Assembly (NCBI GenBank): GCA_913045135.1
Contig: CAJWQD010000009.1
Coordinates: 1-56,344, forward strand
Direction of reading: 5' to 3'
DNA length: 56,344 nucleotides
Source of the DNA: an uncultured Flammeovirgaceae bacterium
Lineage (GTDB): Bacteria; Bacteroidota; Bacteroidia; Cytophagales; Cyclobacteriaceae
The position numbers were made by a program, and so were the translations under genes. This document shows, piece after piece, positions 1-8,652 of this stretch (within the stretch, counting starts at the first letter, position 1; every line of letters starts with the position of its first letter). The notes under the pieces are model-generated. The model worked only from the letters and a program-made list of their open reading frames with translations, had not been told where the DNA came from and did not search any database.

Positions 1-39
1 GAATAGTAATTCCATTTTTTTATAAAATAAATAATTAAT

Positions 40-54
40 TGCAACATTGTTGCA
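40..54. promoter_or_regulatory. Fur/Zur-type palindromic operator, copy 1
   Basis: The sequence TGCAACA-T-TGTTGCA is a perfect 7-1-7 palindrome. It sits just upstream of, and overlaps the expected -33 position of, the promoter that would transcribe the lipoprotein, TonB receptor and Fur-family genes. Fur-family repressors bind palindromes of this size, and the operon ends with a Fur-family gene, so autoregulation is the natural reading. The same core occurs again at 21606-21620 in front of a DUF1826 gene. That the ligand is zinc is inferred from the gene content, not from the site. Confidence 0.75.
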
Positions 55-61
55 TTATTAT

Positions 62-69
62 TATATTTG
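62..69 (+). promoter_or_regulatory. Bacteroidota -7 promoter element
   Basis: TATATTTG matches the TAnnTTTG -7 consensus of Bacteroidota. A weak -33 match (ATTG, 38-41) lies 20 bases upstream, and the palindrome at 40-54 covers the spacer. A repressor on the palindrome would block RNA polymerase. The predicted leader to the ATG at 122 is about 45 bases. Confidence 0.55.
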
Positions 70-121
70 CAAGAGTTTAATTTTAAATCACTCAATACTT
101 TAAATTAATATTTATAAAATC

Positions 122-700
122 ATGAAAAATATTTTTCAAACAAAATCATTATTACTTGCATCTATTTTCATTTCACTACTCGCATTCATTTCCTGTAGTG
201 ATGATCCAGACGATCCAGTTATAGAAAATGAGGAGGAGGTAATCACAACTCTAACTTATACTCTAACACCAGCAGAGGGAGGGAGCGCAGTTGTATTAAG
301 TTATGTGGACTTAGATGGTGATGGCTCAAATGAACCAACCATCACAAATGGTACATTGTCTGCTGAAACTATTTATTCCGGAGCTTTTACTTTACTCAAT
401 GAGACTGAATCTCCAGCAGAGTCAATAACAGAGGAAATCGCCGAGGAAGATAAAGATCATCAATTTTTCTTTGAAACAACAGTTACTGGCCTTACAGTTG
501 AATATACTGATTTCGATGGTGATGGTAATCCTGTGGGATTGTCTACTTTTTTAACCACTGGTGCAGCGGGTTCTGGAAATTTAACTGTTACTTTAAAACA
601 TGAACCAGATAAGTCTGCTTCAGGCGTATCTGATGGAGATATGACAAATGCTGGTGGCGAAACAGATATTTCTGTTACCTGGGCAATAACAGTTGAATAA
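122..700 (+). CDS. Small outer lipoprotein of metal-uptake operon
   Basis: A 192-residue protein with a lipoprotein signal peptide (hydrophobic 9-22, lipid-attachment Cys25 in AFISC) followed by an acidic linker (about 26-42). The mature part is rich in Thr, Gly and Asp and contains two DxDGDG-like turns (DLDGDGSN near 64 and DFDGDGNP near 130), which could bind a divalent cation. I do not recognise a named family. It is the first gene behind the palindromic operator at 40-54, and its last codons overlap the TTG start of the TonB receptor by 8 bases, so the two are probably translationally coupled. It may be a surface-exposed metal- or cargo-binding partner of the receptor; that is inferred from position only. 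Confidence 0.85.
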   Translation: MKNIFQTKSLLLASIFISLLAFISCSDDPDDPVIENEEEVITTLTYTLTPAEGGSAVVLSYVDLDGDGSNEPTITNGTLSAETIYSGAFTLLNETESPAESITEEIAEEDKDHQFFFETTVTGLTVEYTDFDGDGNPVGLSTFLTTGAAGSGNLTVTLKHEPDKSASGVSDGDMTNAGGETDISVTWAITVE

Positions 701-3002
701 ACTTATTTATCTCGGCGTATTTGTCTTTTACCCGTTCATTTTATTTGCTCAAAAATGTGAGCTACTAGTTTTAGGAAGGGTCCAAGAAGTTAATAGCTTG
801 GATCCTATTCCTTTTGCTAGTATATATTTTAAGGAAGCCAAAATAGGCGTAGTTAGTGATGAAAAAGGCTTTTTTGAAATACCTCCAATTTGTCAAGGTA
901 GCTTCCATGTAGCTGTAAGTCACATCGCCTGTAAAACAAGAGATTTTTATATTTTGGTGAATCGGGACACAACTTTGCTTTTGAAAATAGAGCAAGATAG
1001 CCAAATTATGGATGAATTAGCAATTGCTACAACAGCGATTGAAAATCCTACCACACAATCATTAATGCATGTGGATGCCTATGAAATATCACAATACTCT
1101 GATAAAAACATGGCCAATATTCTTGATAATTTAGCTGGTGTAAGTACCATCAAAAATGGCAATAATATTGCGAAACCTGTTGTCAATGGATTATATGGAG
1201 ATCGGCTGATATTATTAAACAACGGAGTTGCTCAAAGTGGACAGCAGTGGGGACCCGATCATAGTCCAGAAATAGATCCATTGTCGGCAGGGAAAATTAC
1301 AGTAATCAAAGGTGTAAGTGCTTTGGCTTATCAAGGAAATAATTTAGGCAGTGCGATTTTAGTCGCACCTCCTAAAATAGATTCAGAACCTCATTTACAC
1401 GGCTCAGCCCGGTATTTTTTTGAAAGTAATGGTGTAGGTAACGGGTTAAATCTTAGGGTGCAAAAACACCATCAAAAATTGGCTTGGAGTTTCTCAGGCA
1501 CAGCCAAAAAAAAAGGCGACAGCAGGGCAGCATCTTATTATCTAACTAACACTGGTGCGGTTGAAGGGGATTTTGCACTACAGACAGAATATAACCATAA
1601 TACATCACTCAAAAGTAAGTTGTATTTCAGTTCGTTTAATGCTCATTTGGGAGTACTTAGGGGTGCACATATAGGAAATTTAGCTGATTTGGAAGAGGCG
1701 CTCGTAAAAGATGAGCCATTTTATACAAAAAACCATTTTTCATATCAAATCAATGCTCCTTTTCAAAAAGTTAATCATCATTTACTTAAGTGGGAAACAT
1801 CGTTTCTTTTAAATGAAGATCATAAATTTGATTTTACTCATGCTGTTCAGTGGGATTTGAGAAAAGAATTTGATGTAAGAAGGGCAGGTAGGTCTTTGAG
1901 ACCAGCTATGAGTTTGGATCAGACTTCTAATTTTACAGAATTAAAATATAATGGCTATTTATCCAATAATTGGGAGGTTTCGTCAGGTTTTCAATCCAAT
2001 TTGATTAATAATCTTAATGTGACCGGTACAGGTATTCTTCCTCTGATTCCTGATTATACCTCTAACAAAATCGGTCTTTTTATATTGGCTACTAAAAAAA
2101 AACAACAATTTAATTTTGAACTTGGGGGACGCTATGATTTTCTTGACCAAAGAGTAGCTACGATTACTAGAGGCATTGTGAAGGAAATTAAAAGATATCA
2201 CAACAAGGTAAGCAATATTGGATTAGCGGGGGGGGTTAAATATATATTTTCAAATGGGCTGAATTTAGCCTACAATATTGGCCTAGCCTCAAGAAGCCCT
2301 GGAATCAACGAACTTTATAGCTATGGATTGCATCAAGGTGTGAGCGGCATAGAAGAGGGAGATCCTAATTTGGTAAGGGAAGACGCCTTAAAAAATACCT
2401 TATCCTTTTCTGGTAATATAAATTCTAAAATTTTATTTGAAATACTCTGTATTGATCAAGCAATAGAAAACTATATATTTTTAAATCCTCAAAATCAGTT
2501 CCGCACTACCATCAGAGGTAGTTTTCCAGTTTTTAAATATACACAGACTAGGGCTCGAATTTTGGGGTTGGACTTCACTTCTTCTTTGCTTTTAACAGAA
2601 AAAATCAATGCTTCACTTAAGGTAAGTTATTTAAAGGGGACAGATACTCAAAATAATATCCCTTTGATTTATCTCCCATCTAATAATTTGTTATTGTCTT
2701 TTAATTATCAAGTCCCAAGAGTTGGTCAGTGGAATCAAATTACTTTTGAAATCAATAACAAATATATTTTTGAACAAAAAAATATATTATCTGAGCAGGA
2801 CTTTGCAAGACCACCAAAAGGTTATAATTTACTAGGAGTTAAAATTTCTGGTGAACGGCAATTGGGTGTTCATAGATTAAATACGTTTTTACGTGTTGAT
2901 AATTTATTTAACGTATCCTATAGGGATTATCTTAATCGTCTTCGCTATTTTGCTGATGACTTGGGCATTAATGTAATTATAGGCTTGAATTTAAATTTTT
3001 AA
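693..3002 (+). CDS. TonB-dependent receptor, ZnuD-like
   Basis: A 769-residue outer-membrane receptor. After a signal peptide (1-19, ending LFAQ) comes a carboxypeptidase-regulatory-like domain (about 23-105), common on Bacteroidota receptors, then a plug domain (about 120-225) and a 22-strand-type barrel ending in Phe. The plug contains GPDHSPEIDPLSAGKI, resembling the PDHA..IDPL.A..I stretch of ZnuD-type zinc receptors. The start must be TTG at 693: a stop codon lies two codons upstream in the same frame and the signal peptide begins right there. It overlaps the lipoprotein gene by 8 bases and the Fur-family gene follows after 10. The substrate is probably zinc or a zinc complex; copper or heme cannot be ruled out from sequence. 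Confidence 0.88.
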   Translation: MNKLIYLGVFVFYPFILFAQKCELLVLGRVQEVNSLDPIPFASIYFKEAKIGVVSDEKGFFEIPPICQGSFHVAVSHIACKTRDFYILVNRDTTLLLKIEQDSQIMDELAIATTAIENPTTQSLMHVDAYEISQYSDKNMANILDNLAGVSTIKNGNNIAKPVVNGLYGDRLILLNNGVAQSGQQWGPDHSPEIDPLSAGKITVIKGVSALAYQGNNLGSAILVAPPKIDSEPHLHGSARYFFESNGVGNGLNLRVQKHHQKLAWSFSGTAKKKGDSRAASYYLTNTGAVEGDFALQTEYNHNTSLKSKLYFSSFNAHLGVLRGAHIGNLADLEEALVKDEPFYTKNHFSYQINAPFQKVNHHLLKWETSFLLNEDHKFDFTHAVQWDLRKEFDVRRAGRSLRPAMSLDQTSNFTELKYNGYLSNNWEVSSGFQSNLINNLNVTGTGILPLIPDYTSNKIGLFILATKKKQQFNFELGGRYDFLDQRVATITRGIVKEIKRYHNKVSNIGLAGGVKYIFSNGLNLAYNIGLASRSPGINELYSYGLHQGVSGIEEGDPNLVREDALKNTLSFSGNINSKILFEILCIDQAIENYIFLNPQNQFRTTIRGSFPVFKYTQTRARILGLDFTSSLLLTEKINASLKVSYLKGTDTQNNIPLIYLPSNNLLLSFNYQVPRVGQWNQITFEINNKYIFEQKNILSEQDFARPPKGYNLLGVKISGERQLGVHRLNTFLRVDNLFNVSYRDYLNRLRYFADDLGINVIIGLNLNF

Positions 3003-3012
3003 TACTAATAAG

Positions 3013-3429
3013 ATGACAATAACTGGCATCAAAAAACTTCTGAAAACTAGAAATTTAAGGGTTACAGAGCTTCGTGTAGCTTTATTGGAAATCATATCAA
3101 ATTTGGGTAAAGCAGTTTCTTATCAAGAGATTCAAAATTCATTAATCAAATTTGACAGAATTACGCTTTACAGAACGCTTAATGCTTTTATTGAACGAGG
3201 CATTTTGCATAAAATAATATTAGAGGATAATCAAAATTTTTATGCTCTTTGTAGCGTAGAATGCACTAAAGATAAACATCAGCATCAGCATATTCATTTT
3301 CAGTGCAATCAATGTAGAGAAGTTTCTTGTCTTGAATCAAAAGAGCCAATCGAACTTGATATCTCTAATCATCTCGTGGATGAGATTGAAATTACGGTCT
3401 CAGGATTATGCCAAGATTGTCATAATTAA
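3013..3429 (+). CDS. Fur-family metalloregulator, Zur-like
   Basis: A 138-residue Fur-family repressor. The winged-helix DNA-binding part covers about 1-75, with the recognition region around DRITLYRTLNAF. Structural-zinc motifs CxxC are at Cys98/Cys101 and Cys133/Cys136, and a His-rich segment HQHQHIH (89-95) supplies regulatory-site ligands. It is the last gene of the lipoprotein-receptor operon, 10 bases after the receptor. The operon promoter carries a Fur-size palindrome, so it probably represses its own operon and, through the matching site at 21602-21624, the DUF1826 gene. Zur is preferred over Fur because of the ZnuD-like receptor and the DUF1826 link; the family match is firm, the metal is inference. 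Confidence 0.88.
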   Translation: MTITGIKKLLKTRNLRVTELRVALLEIISNLGKAVSYQEIQNSLIKFDRITLYRTLNAFIERGILHKIILEDNQNFYALCSVECTKDKHQHQHIHFQCNQCREVSCLESKEPIELDISNHLVDEIEITVSGLCQDCHN

Positions 3430-3754
3430 AGATAAATCCCTTTTTTTATGAAACCAAATATTAGGTACGGATAATATCTCTATATTATTTCGCTCTTCAT
3501 TAGCTAAGTCGCCCCAATGGTTGTCCTACGCACACTTGCAGAACATTCAATAAAATATCAAGAATAAAGTGTTATGACCTTTTGGGAATAAAAAGTCTCA
3601 TTCAACAGGTTTTCTAATAATAATTATAGTTGAGTCGGTTAATAAAATTTGAACGTAATATGAAAAGAAAACCTTAGGAGTTAATCATAATTATGACCTC
3701 CAATGGTTAAACTATCAATTATTTAACTATTCAAAAGAAAATATATAATTACTA
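3430..3754. other. Intergenic gap between convergent genes
   Basis: AT-rich DNA between the convergent Fur-family and multicopper oxidase genes. I see no open frame of note and no convincing terminator. A 10-base direct repeat, TTATGACCTY, occurs near 3572 and 3691 and may be chance. Confidence 0.5.
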
Positions 3755-5311
3755 TTATTCTATGACTATAAATTGCCCCATCATACCTGATGCTTCATGC
3801 GCTAGGATATGACAGTGGTACATATAAGGGAATTCATCACTAGCAAAATTTTCAAACTGCGTTATGAACCTAACTGTTGATCCGGCTAAAACCTGTACCA
3901 CATCTTTGCGACCTGCTTTGTAATCTGGGGGTGCGATACCATCAATGTCTAAGATATAAAATTGTACATCATGTATGTGAAACGGATGCTCTTGATCTGA
4001 ATTATTTGTAATTTCCCATATCTCTATATTATCCAATGGTATTTCTAAATTGTTTACATCATGATCATATGCGACCCCATCAATTGTCCAGTTAGGTCCG
4101 GGGCCAGCCAATATTTTTTGCCGCGTAATATCAGCTTCAGATTCACTCCAAGAGGGAAAGTTTTCTAGTGTAGAAGGAATTGTAGTAACGGCACTCGAGG
4201 TAGGTTCAGAAATTATTAGGGTAATCATATTTTCTGCATTAGTTGCTGATAGACGTCCGCCACCAGGTCCGCCACCTCCAGGTCCACCGCCTCCAGGTCC
4301 ACCGCCTCCTTCTGGAGCGGTATTTTGAAGGTAAATGGTTTGGCCTTGGTAGGCAGCCAAGTCTAAAATAATTTCATATCTCTCACCATTAGTTATTTCT
4401 AATTCAGAAACGTAAACGGGGGCAGGAAGTAGTCCTCCCTCAGTACCAATAACTATTATATCTGCTCCCGTACTCAGGTTTAAAGTAAAATTTTCACCAT
4501 CATCTGCATTTAATATATGAAAACGAACCATTTGAGCTGGTAACTCCAGAACTGGATCAATAGTACCATTGATTACTGGGACATCCGTTCCTCCCTGAGT
4601 TGTAAACTCATATGAATCATCAAATGCTTGATATTGAAGAATTATAGGATATTCATCCATATATAATGTCTTTGGAAGTATTGCTTGAATTGGAGATGAC
4701 TCATCCCGAACTATTATCATTCCGGCCAAGCCAGCATTTACTTGCTCTCTACTGTTTCCATGTAAATGGGGATGATACCAGGAGGTAGATGCTTCATCCA
4801 TAACTGTGAAGGTAGGCTGCCACGCAGAATTGGCATCAATTACAACATGAGGACCACCATCGATATTTGGAGGCACATGCATTCCGTGCCAGTGTACAGT
4901 TGTCGCCTCAGATTGATTGTTGTTGACAGTAATGTTCATTATGTCATCTTTATTCATTACCAGTAATGGGCCAAGATAGGAGCCATTAAATCCTCTAGTT
5001 GTTGTGAGATGTCCTTCATAGAATTCCGTGGACCCATAATCCATAGTTAAGTCTATATTGGTACTACTGATGATTTCAGGAAATTTTAAGGTAGTAAGTC
5101 CAGATCCATAGGGTATGTCTGAGGAATCATCCGTCAATTCTTCTTCCTCTGTTGTTTCCTCTTCCTCTGTTGTTTCCTCTTCCTCTGTTGTTTCCTCATT
5201 AATTATTTGGGGGACTTCATCTTCTTTTTCATCTCCATTACCACAAGCTGATAATAAAATGGTGAAAGATGTAATTAAACCAAATATTAAATTCTTAATG
5301 TGATTTTTCAT
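3755..5311 (-). CDS. Multicopper oxidase lipoprotein
   Basis: A 518-residue laccase-like multicopper oxidase (CotA/CueO superfamily) that would couple oxidation of a metal ion or phenolic substrate to reduction of oxygen to water outside the cytoplasm. All four copper motifs are present: HWHG (140-143), WYHPHLHG (178-185), HPFHIH (442-447) and HCHILAHEASGMM (499-511), which gives type 1, 2 and 3 ligands. It has a lipoprotein leader (Cys23 in LLSAC), an acidic tandem repeat (37-58) and an unusual Gly-Pro loop (335-352) before the third cupredoxin domain. The gene is convergent with the metal-regulator operon, and a half operator lies upstream at 5397-5403. Substrate unknown; cuprous or manganous oxidation are options. 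Confidence 0.93.
   Translation of the reverse strand: MKNHIKNLIFGLITSFTILLSACGNGDEKEDEVPQIINEETTEEEETTEEEETTEEEELTDDSSDIPYGSGLTTLKFPEIISSTNIDLTMDYGSTEFYEGHLTTTRGFNGSYLGPLLVMNKDDIMNITVNNNQSEATTVHWHGMHVPPNIDGGPHVVIDANSAWQPTFTVMDEASTSWYHPHLHGNSREQVNAGLAGMIIVRDESSPIQAILPKTLYMDEYPIILQYQAFDDSYEFTTQGGTDVPVINGTIDPVLELPAQMVRFHILNADDGENFTLNLSTGADIIVIGTEGGLLPAPVYVSELEITNGERYEIILDLAAYQGQTIYLQNTAPEGGGGPGGGGPGGGGPGGGRLSATNAENMITLIISEPTSSAVTTIPSTLENFPSWSESEADITRQKILAGPGPNWTIDGVAYDHDVNNLEIPLDNIEIWEITNNSDQEHPFHIHDVQFYILDIDGIAPPDYKAGRKDVVQVLAGSTVRFITQFENFASDEFPYMYHCHILAHEASGMMGQFIVIE
4263..4309 (-). repeat. 15-bp tandem repeat coding for Gly-Pro loop
   Basis: Three to four near-identical 15-bp units (CCAGGTCCACCGCCT type) encode GGGGP repeats inside the multicopper oxidase. 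The units are far more GC-rich than the surrounding gene and are likely to vary in copy number by slippage without breaking the frame. Confidence 0.8.
5144..5197 (-). repeat. 18-bp tandem repeat coding for acidic linker
   Basis: Three perfect 18-bp units (TTCCTCTGTTGTTTCCTC on the plus strand) encode the six-residue unit ETTEEE just after the lipid-anchor region of the multicopper oxidase. It probably acts as a flexible, highly negative spacer, and its length can change in frame. Confidence 0.85.
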
Positions 5312-5396
5312 TTTTTAGATTTACGGTTTTTGGGATGCAGTAAGTAAAATTAGAGTTGCGACAGGTTATGTAAAAAAAGTTATAATCGGGAATAAT

Positions 5397-5403
5397 TGCA
5401 ACA
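5397..5403. promoter_or_regulatory. Possible half operator upstream of oxidase
   Basis: TGCAACA matches one arm of the palindromes at 40-54 and 21606-21620, but the second arm is not conserved. It lies about 20 bases upstream of a weak minus-strand -7-like element (TAACTTTT, 5375-5382), i.e. at the -33 position as at the two full sites. Seven bases can match by chance, so this is only a hint that the oxidase responds to the same regulator. Confidence 0.25.
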
Positions 5404-5494
5404 TTTGAGTATTAAAATATAATTTTTCATTAATGAAGCATCAATAATTTATAATTTTTGTTTATTTCAAAGGTTCTGATCTATTCGTGTAGAG

Positions 5495-7510
5495 TTACAA
5501 AAAACTATATTTCTTACTGTAAAAAATCATCTGCTCTTCAAAATCTTTGTGCTCATGGATTTCGATATCAATAATTGTACCTGCCTCATCCATGATTGGA
5601 TGTAATATAGGATTTACAAATCCGCTGTAAGGCGCTGTAGTAAATTGGGCATCACGTGCTAGAACTTCGGCATGGATTTTTTGATCTACCTTGACCCCAT
5701 AACCTTCCACCAAGGCTTTTGCTGCTTCGTAATCTCCTTCAGATTTGATTCGCTGAACTTCTTTCAATAATTGCCCAAAAATTTTATGAAGAGCTTTATA
5801 ATCTTTGATATTATAGTAAGTTTTATCGTTCTTTACAATTCGCTCGATGACATTTTCTTTTGCACCTTGTTTAAAAGCCCATGCCGACACCCAATAGCGA
5901 TTGACCATGTGGGCCTCTTCAATATCATTTCCCAGCTCAATGCGAATCAGTTGGGTAATCAATCCATTTCTAATGTATCCGTCATAAGTAGCTTTTCCAA
6001 GAGCTCGCCAATTATCTGTTAATCCTAGTTCTTGTATTTTAGGACTAAAAGCATAATATAATCCAACTAAATCGGCTCGACCTTCTTCTATTGTTGAGTA
6101 ATAGCTTTGCAGGGTCTCTTTGGGTTGTCCTATACCTTCATTGAGTTGCCCTGAGGCATGACCTACCACTTCATGGAGAGCGGTATGTAATTTATCACCT
6201 ACTTCACCATAGACTTTTTCATTGTCTATCTCTTCCTGATCGAAAGCAAACTCCTCTAATCTTCCAGAACTACCCCCTCGATTATAAGCATCTGTAATGT
6301 TACCCAACGAGACTGATTTCGATCCGTATTGCTTTCGAATCCAATTGTTATTTGGCAGGTTTACCCCGATAGGAGAATTTGGAGAGGCATCACCTCCCAA
6401 ACCGGCCACATGAACTGTTTTGTAAGTTATGCCGACCACATTTTTTTTCTTATGCTCTTCCATTATTGGAGAATTGTCTTCAAACCATTGTGCATGCTGA
6501 GAAAGGACCTCCATTTTTTTAGACATTTCAAAATCTTTGATTTCAATAATACTTTCAAAGGATCCTCTATAACCTTTTGGATCATTGTACACTTCAATAA
6601 AGCCATTGATCCAGTCAATATTGCCCTCTGTACTGGTTGCCCAAGCAATGCAATATTTATCCCAAATATCTAAACTTCCTGTTTTATAATAAGTAATTAA
6701 TAATTCGAGTGCTTCCATTTGGGTTTTGTTTTCAGCAACCTTTACCGCTTTTTCTAGCCATCCAATTATTTGGTCAATGATTATTCCATACATCCCTCCC
6801 GATCGCCACACTCTTTCAATTAAGATTCCATTTTCGCGTATAAGCTTGGAATTAAGTCCAGCTTCAATGGGCATACCCTTCGGGCCATTATAGGTTTTTT
6901 TGTAGAAATCAATCACTTCCTGATCGGTAACATCGGGTCCGTAGAAGTTGACAGCAGAGGATAAAATATTATCTACTCCACTTTTTTTATTTACTTTCTT
7001 GGCATCCAAATCATTAAAAATCACGTTAATGATTTTTTGATCAAGTTGTGTATTTGATTTTCTTAATAATTCATCTACAAAATAACTTTTCGTAAAATCG
7101 GGCTTGATTTTGTCGTTGGAATAATGATGGTGAATCCCATTGGAAAACCAAATACGTTTTAAATAAACTTTAAAGGCAGCAAATGAGTCACTCGTTCTGT
7201 CTCCGGTATAAACTGAATTGATCTGCTCTAAGGCTTTTCTTATACTTAGGTTATGTCGATAATTTTGATCCCATATTATGTCTCTTCCTGCTAAACCTGC
7301 TTGATTGAGGTAGTAGACGAATTTTTTTTCTTTTAATGTGAGGTTCTCGAAACCTGGAATATCATATCTAATCACGCGCAAATCTGCAAATTGGTCTACC
7401 AGAGGCTTTAATTCTTTTGTTTTGCTCTGGGTAGTTTCATCATTTTGATTTGAGCAGGCACTCAGGGTCAAAGAAATTATAAAAGCATAAATAATTTGGG
7501 GAGATTTCAT
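5495..7510 (-). CDS. M49 family (DPP III-like) peptidase lipoprotein
   Basis: A 671-residue metallopeptidase of family M49. The zinc-binding signature HEVVGH (446-451) and the second motif EEGRAD (475-480) are both intact, as in dipeptidyl peptidase III, which removes dipeptides from the N-terminus of peptides. The ATG at 7510 is chosen because it gives a clean lipoprotein leader (MKSPQIIYAF..., Cys19 in LSAC); an in-frame ATG 22 codons upstream would bury it. Classical DPP III is cytosolic; this copy is predicted to be lipid-anchored and to act in the periplasm or at the surface. It stands alone, 226 bases downstream of the deacetylase operon in the same direction. Confidence 0.9.
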   Translation of the reverse strand: MKSPQIIYAFIISLTLSACSNQNDETTQSKTKELKPLVDQFADLRVIRYDIPGFENLTLKEKKFVYYLNQAGLAGRDIIWDQNYRHNLSIRKALEQINSVYTGDRTSDSFAAFKVYLKRIWFSNGIHHHYSNDKIKPDFTKSYFVDELLRKSNTQLDQKIINVIFNDLDAKKVNKKSGVDNILSSAVNFYGPDVTDQEVIDFYKKTYNGPKGMPIEAGLNSKLIRENGILIERVWRSGGMYGIIIDQIIGWLEKAVKVAENKTQMEALELLITYYKTGSLDIWDKYCIAWATSTEGNIDWINGFIEVYNDPKGYRGSFESIIEIKDFEMSKKMEVLSQHAQWFEDNSPIMEEHKKKNVVGITYKTVHVAGLGGDASPNSPIGVNLPNNNWIRKQYGSKSVSLGNITDAYNRGGSSGRLEEFAFDQEEIDNEKVYGEVGDKLHTALHEVVGHASGQLNEGIGQPKETLQSYYSTIEEGRADLVGLYYAFSPKIQELGLTDNWRALGKATYDGYIRNGLITQLIRIELGNDIEEAHMVNRYWVSAWAFKQGAKENVIERIVKNDKTYYNIKDYKALHKIFGQLLKEVQRIKSEGDYEAAKALVEGYGVKVDQKIHAEVLARDAQFTTAPYSGFVNPILHPIMDEAGTIIDIEIHEHKDFEEQMIFYSKKYSFL

Positions 7511-7735
7511 TGTTTCTAAATTTAATGAGCGTACACCGATAGTTTGTTCTGAGTAAAAATAAATGATTGTTTCCAAAATTTTACGACTGATGTCATAATT
7601 CGAAGGGCTAATGGGACAATTATTATTTACAATTTTTTGATTAATTTCAAATTAGGTTGATCGAGATGCTTGACAAAAAAAATGTGATTTACTAAAAAAA
7701 TAGGATTAATGAAATTGAATTTCAAAGGTTTTAGA

Positions 7736-8635
7736 TTAGCGAATCAGTTTTTCCCCGGGATAGAGACTTTTTAATTGTCCCTTTTCCTTAAAATAAACTA
7801 TTCCATTTCCTTCCGGGTTTGTAATCTCTTTATCGGTTATTTCAAGGGCTTTTAGTGAGGCATGGTAGTTAGTAAAAGTGCCTGCACCGGTATACCAAAT
7901 ATCATTTCTATTACCTATTTCATGACAAAATTTTAAAATATTTTCATTTCTCAAAGTATCTCTGAATTCCCATGAGTGACCCCAAACATAAAAAAGAGAC
8001 AGGGTTGGGCTGTTCAAAGAGATATATTCTTGCAGATAATTTAGTGCCTCATTATCATGGCAAGTCGGGTTCCATAAGTAGTGATTTTGGGGAAGTTCGA
8101 AGTTATATGAAGCTTTAACGGTGCGCGCGTTAGTCAATTGGGTAGTACTAATCACATCCGCCACATTTTCATTGGTACTACCGAAAGCATATGCCATACT
8201 TGAAATCTTATTGTTTGATAGGGCAGTTAAATTTTCAATATCAACATTGATTTCCTCTAGTATTTCCTCATCGGAAAGGCTGGCAAGTGCCTTGTGATAG
8301 GTCCCATGTACGGCAATTTCGTGATTCTTAAATATATGTTGTAAGGTGTCTGTTGATAAATAGGTTTGCAAGACCTCATTGGTTTTACCTTCATTCCAAA
8401 TTGCTTTTGTACCAAGAAATCCAGAGTTTAAATGAAAGGTGCCAACAATACCATAACGATCAAATAATTGGGTCAATGCGATGTCATCAACTAAACCATC
8501 ATCATAACTCATGATCAGCGCTTTATATTTTCCATTGGGGTAGGTCCAAAAAATGGAGTTATTTTTTTCAGAGCAGCCCATTTTCAGAAGACTAAGTATT
8601 AAAATTAAAATGAGAAGAGGTAAGTTTTTAGTCAT
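7736..8635 (-). CDS. Polysaccharide deacetylase (NodB-like) lipoprotein
   Basis: A 299-residue carbohydrate esterase family 4-type protein. The NodB motif 1 is SYDDG (43-47), with the catalytic and metal Asp pair, and motif 2 is HGTYH (110-114), giving the HxxxH metal ligands. The lipoprotein leader ends at Cys21 (KMGC). It would remove N- or O-acetyl groups from a glycan on the exported side. It is the last gene of a three-gene unit, 17 bases after the propeller-cupredoxin gene, which suggests the whole unit handles a carbohydrate. The substrate cannot be told from sequence. Confidence 0.88.
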   Translation of the reverse strand: MTKNLPLLILILILSLLKMGCSEKNNSIFWTYPNGKYKALIMSYDDGLVDDIALTQLFDRYGIVGTFHLNSGFLGTKAIWNEGKTNEVLQTYLSTDTLQHIFKNHEIAVHGTYHKALASLSDEEILEEINVDIENLTALSNNKISSMAYAFGSTNENVADVISTTQLTNARTVKASYNFELPQNHYLWNPTCHDNEALNYLQEYISLNSPTLSLFYVWGHSWEFRDTLRNENILKFCHEIGNRNDIWYTGAGTFTNYHASLKALEITDKEITNPEGNGIVYFKEKGQLKSLYPGEKLIR

Positions 8636-8652
8636 AGTAAAAGAGGCTTATT

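Noticed and set aside
4263-4309. Possible CRISPR-like or intergenic repeat array
   Set aside because: The units are 15 bp, contiguous and in frame within the oxidase gene; a coding repeat, not an array.
5115-5303. Plus-strand open frame of Ser/Val repeats
   Set aside because: It is the mirror of the acidic tandem repeat in the multicopper oxidase; low complexity and no start context.
7710-7724. Palindrome TGAAATTGAATTTCA after the deacetylase gene
   Set aside because: Short AT-rich stem with only a loose T-run afterwards; too weak to call a terminator or operator.
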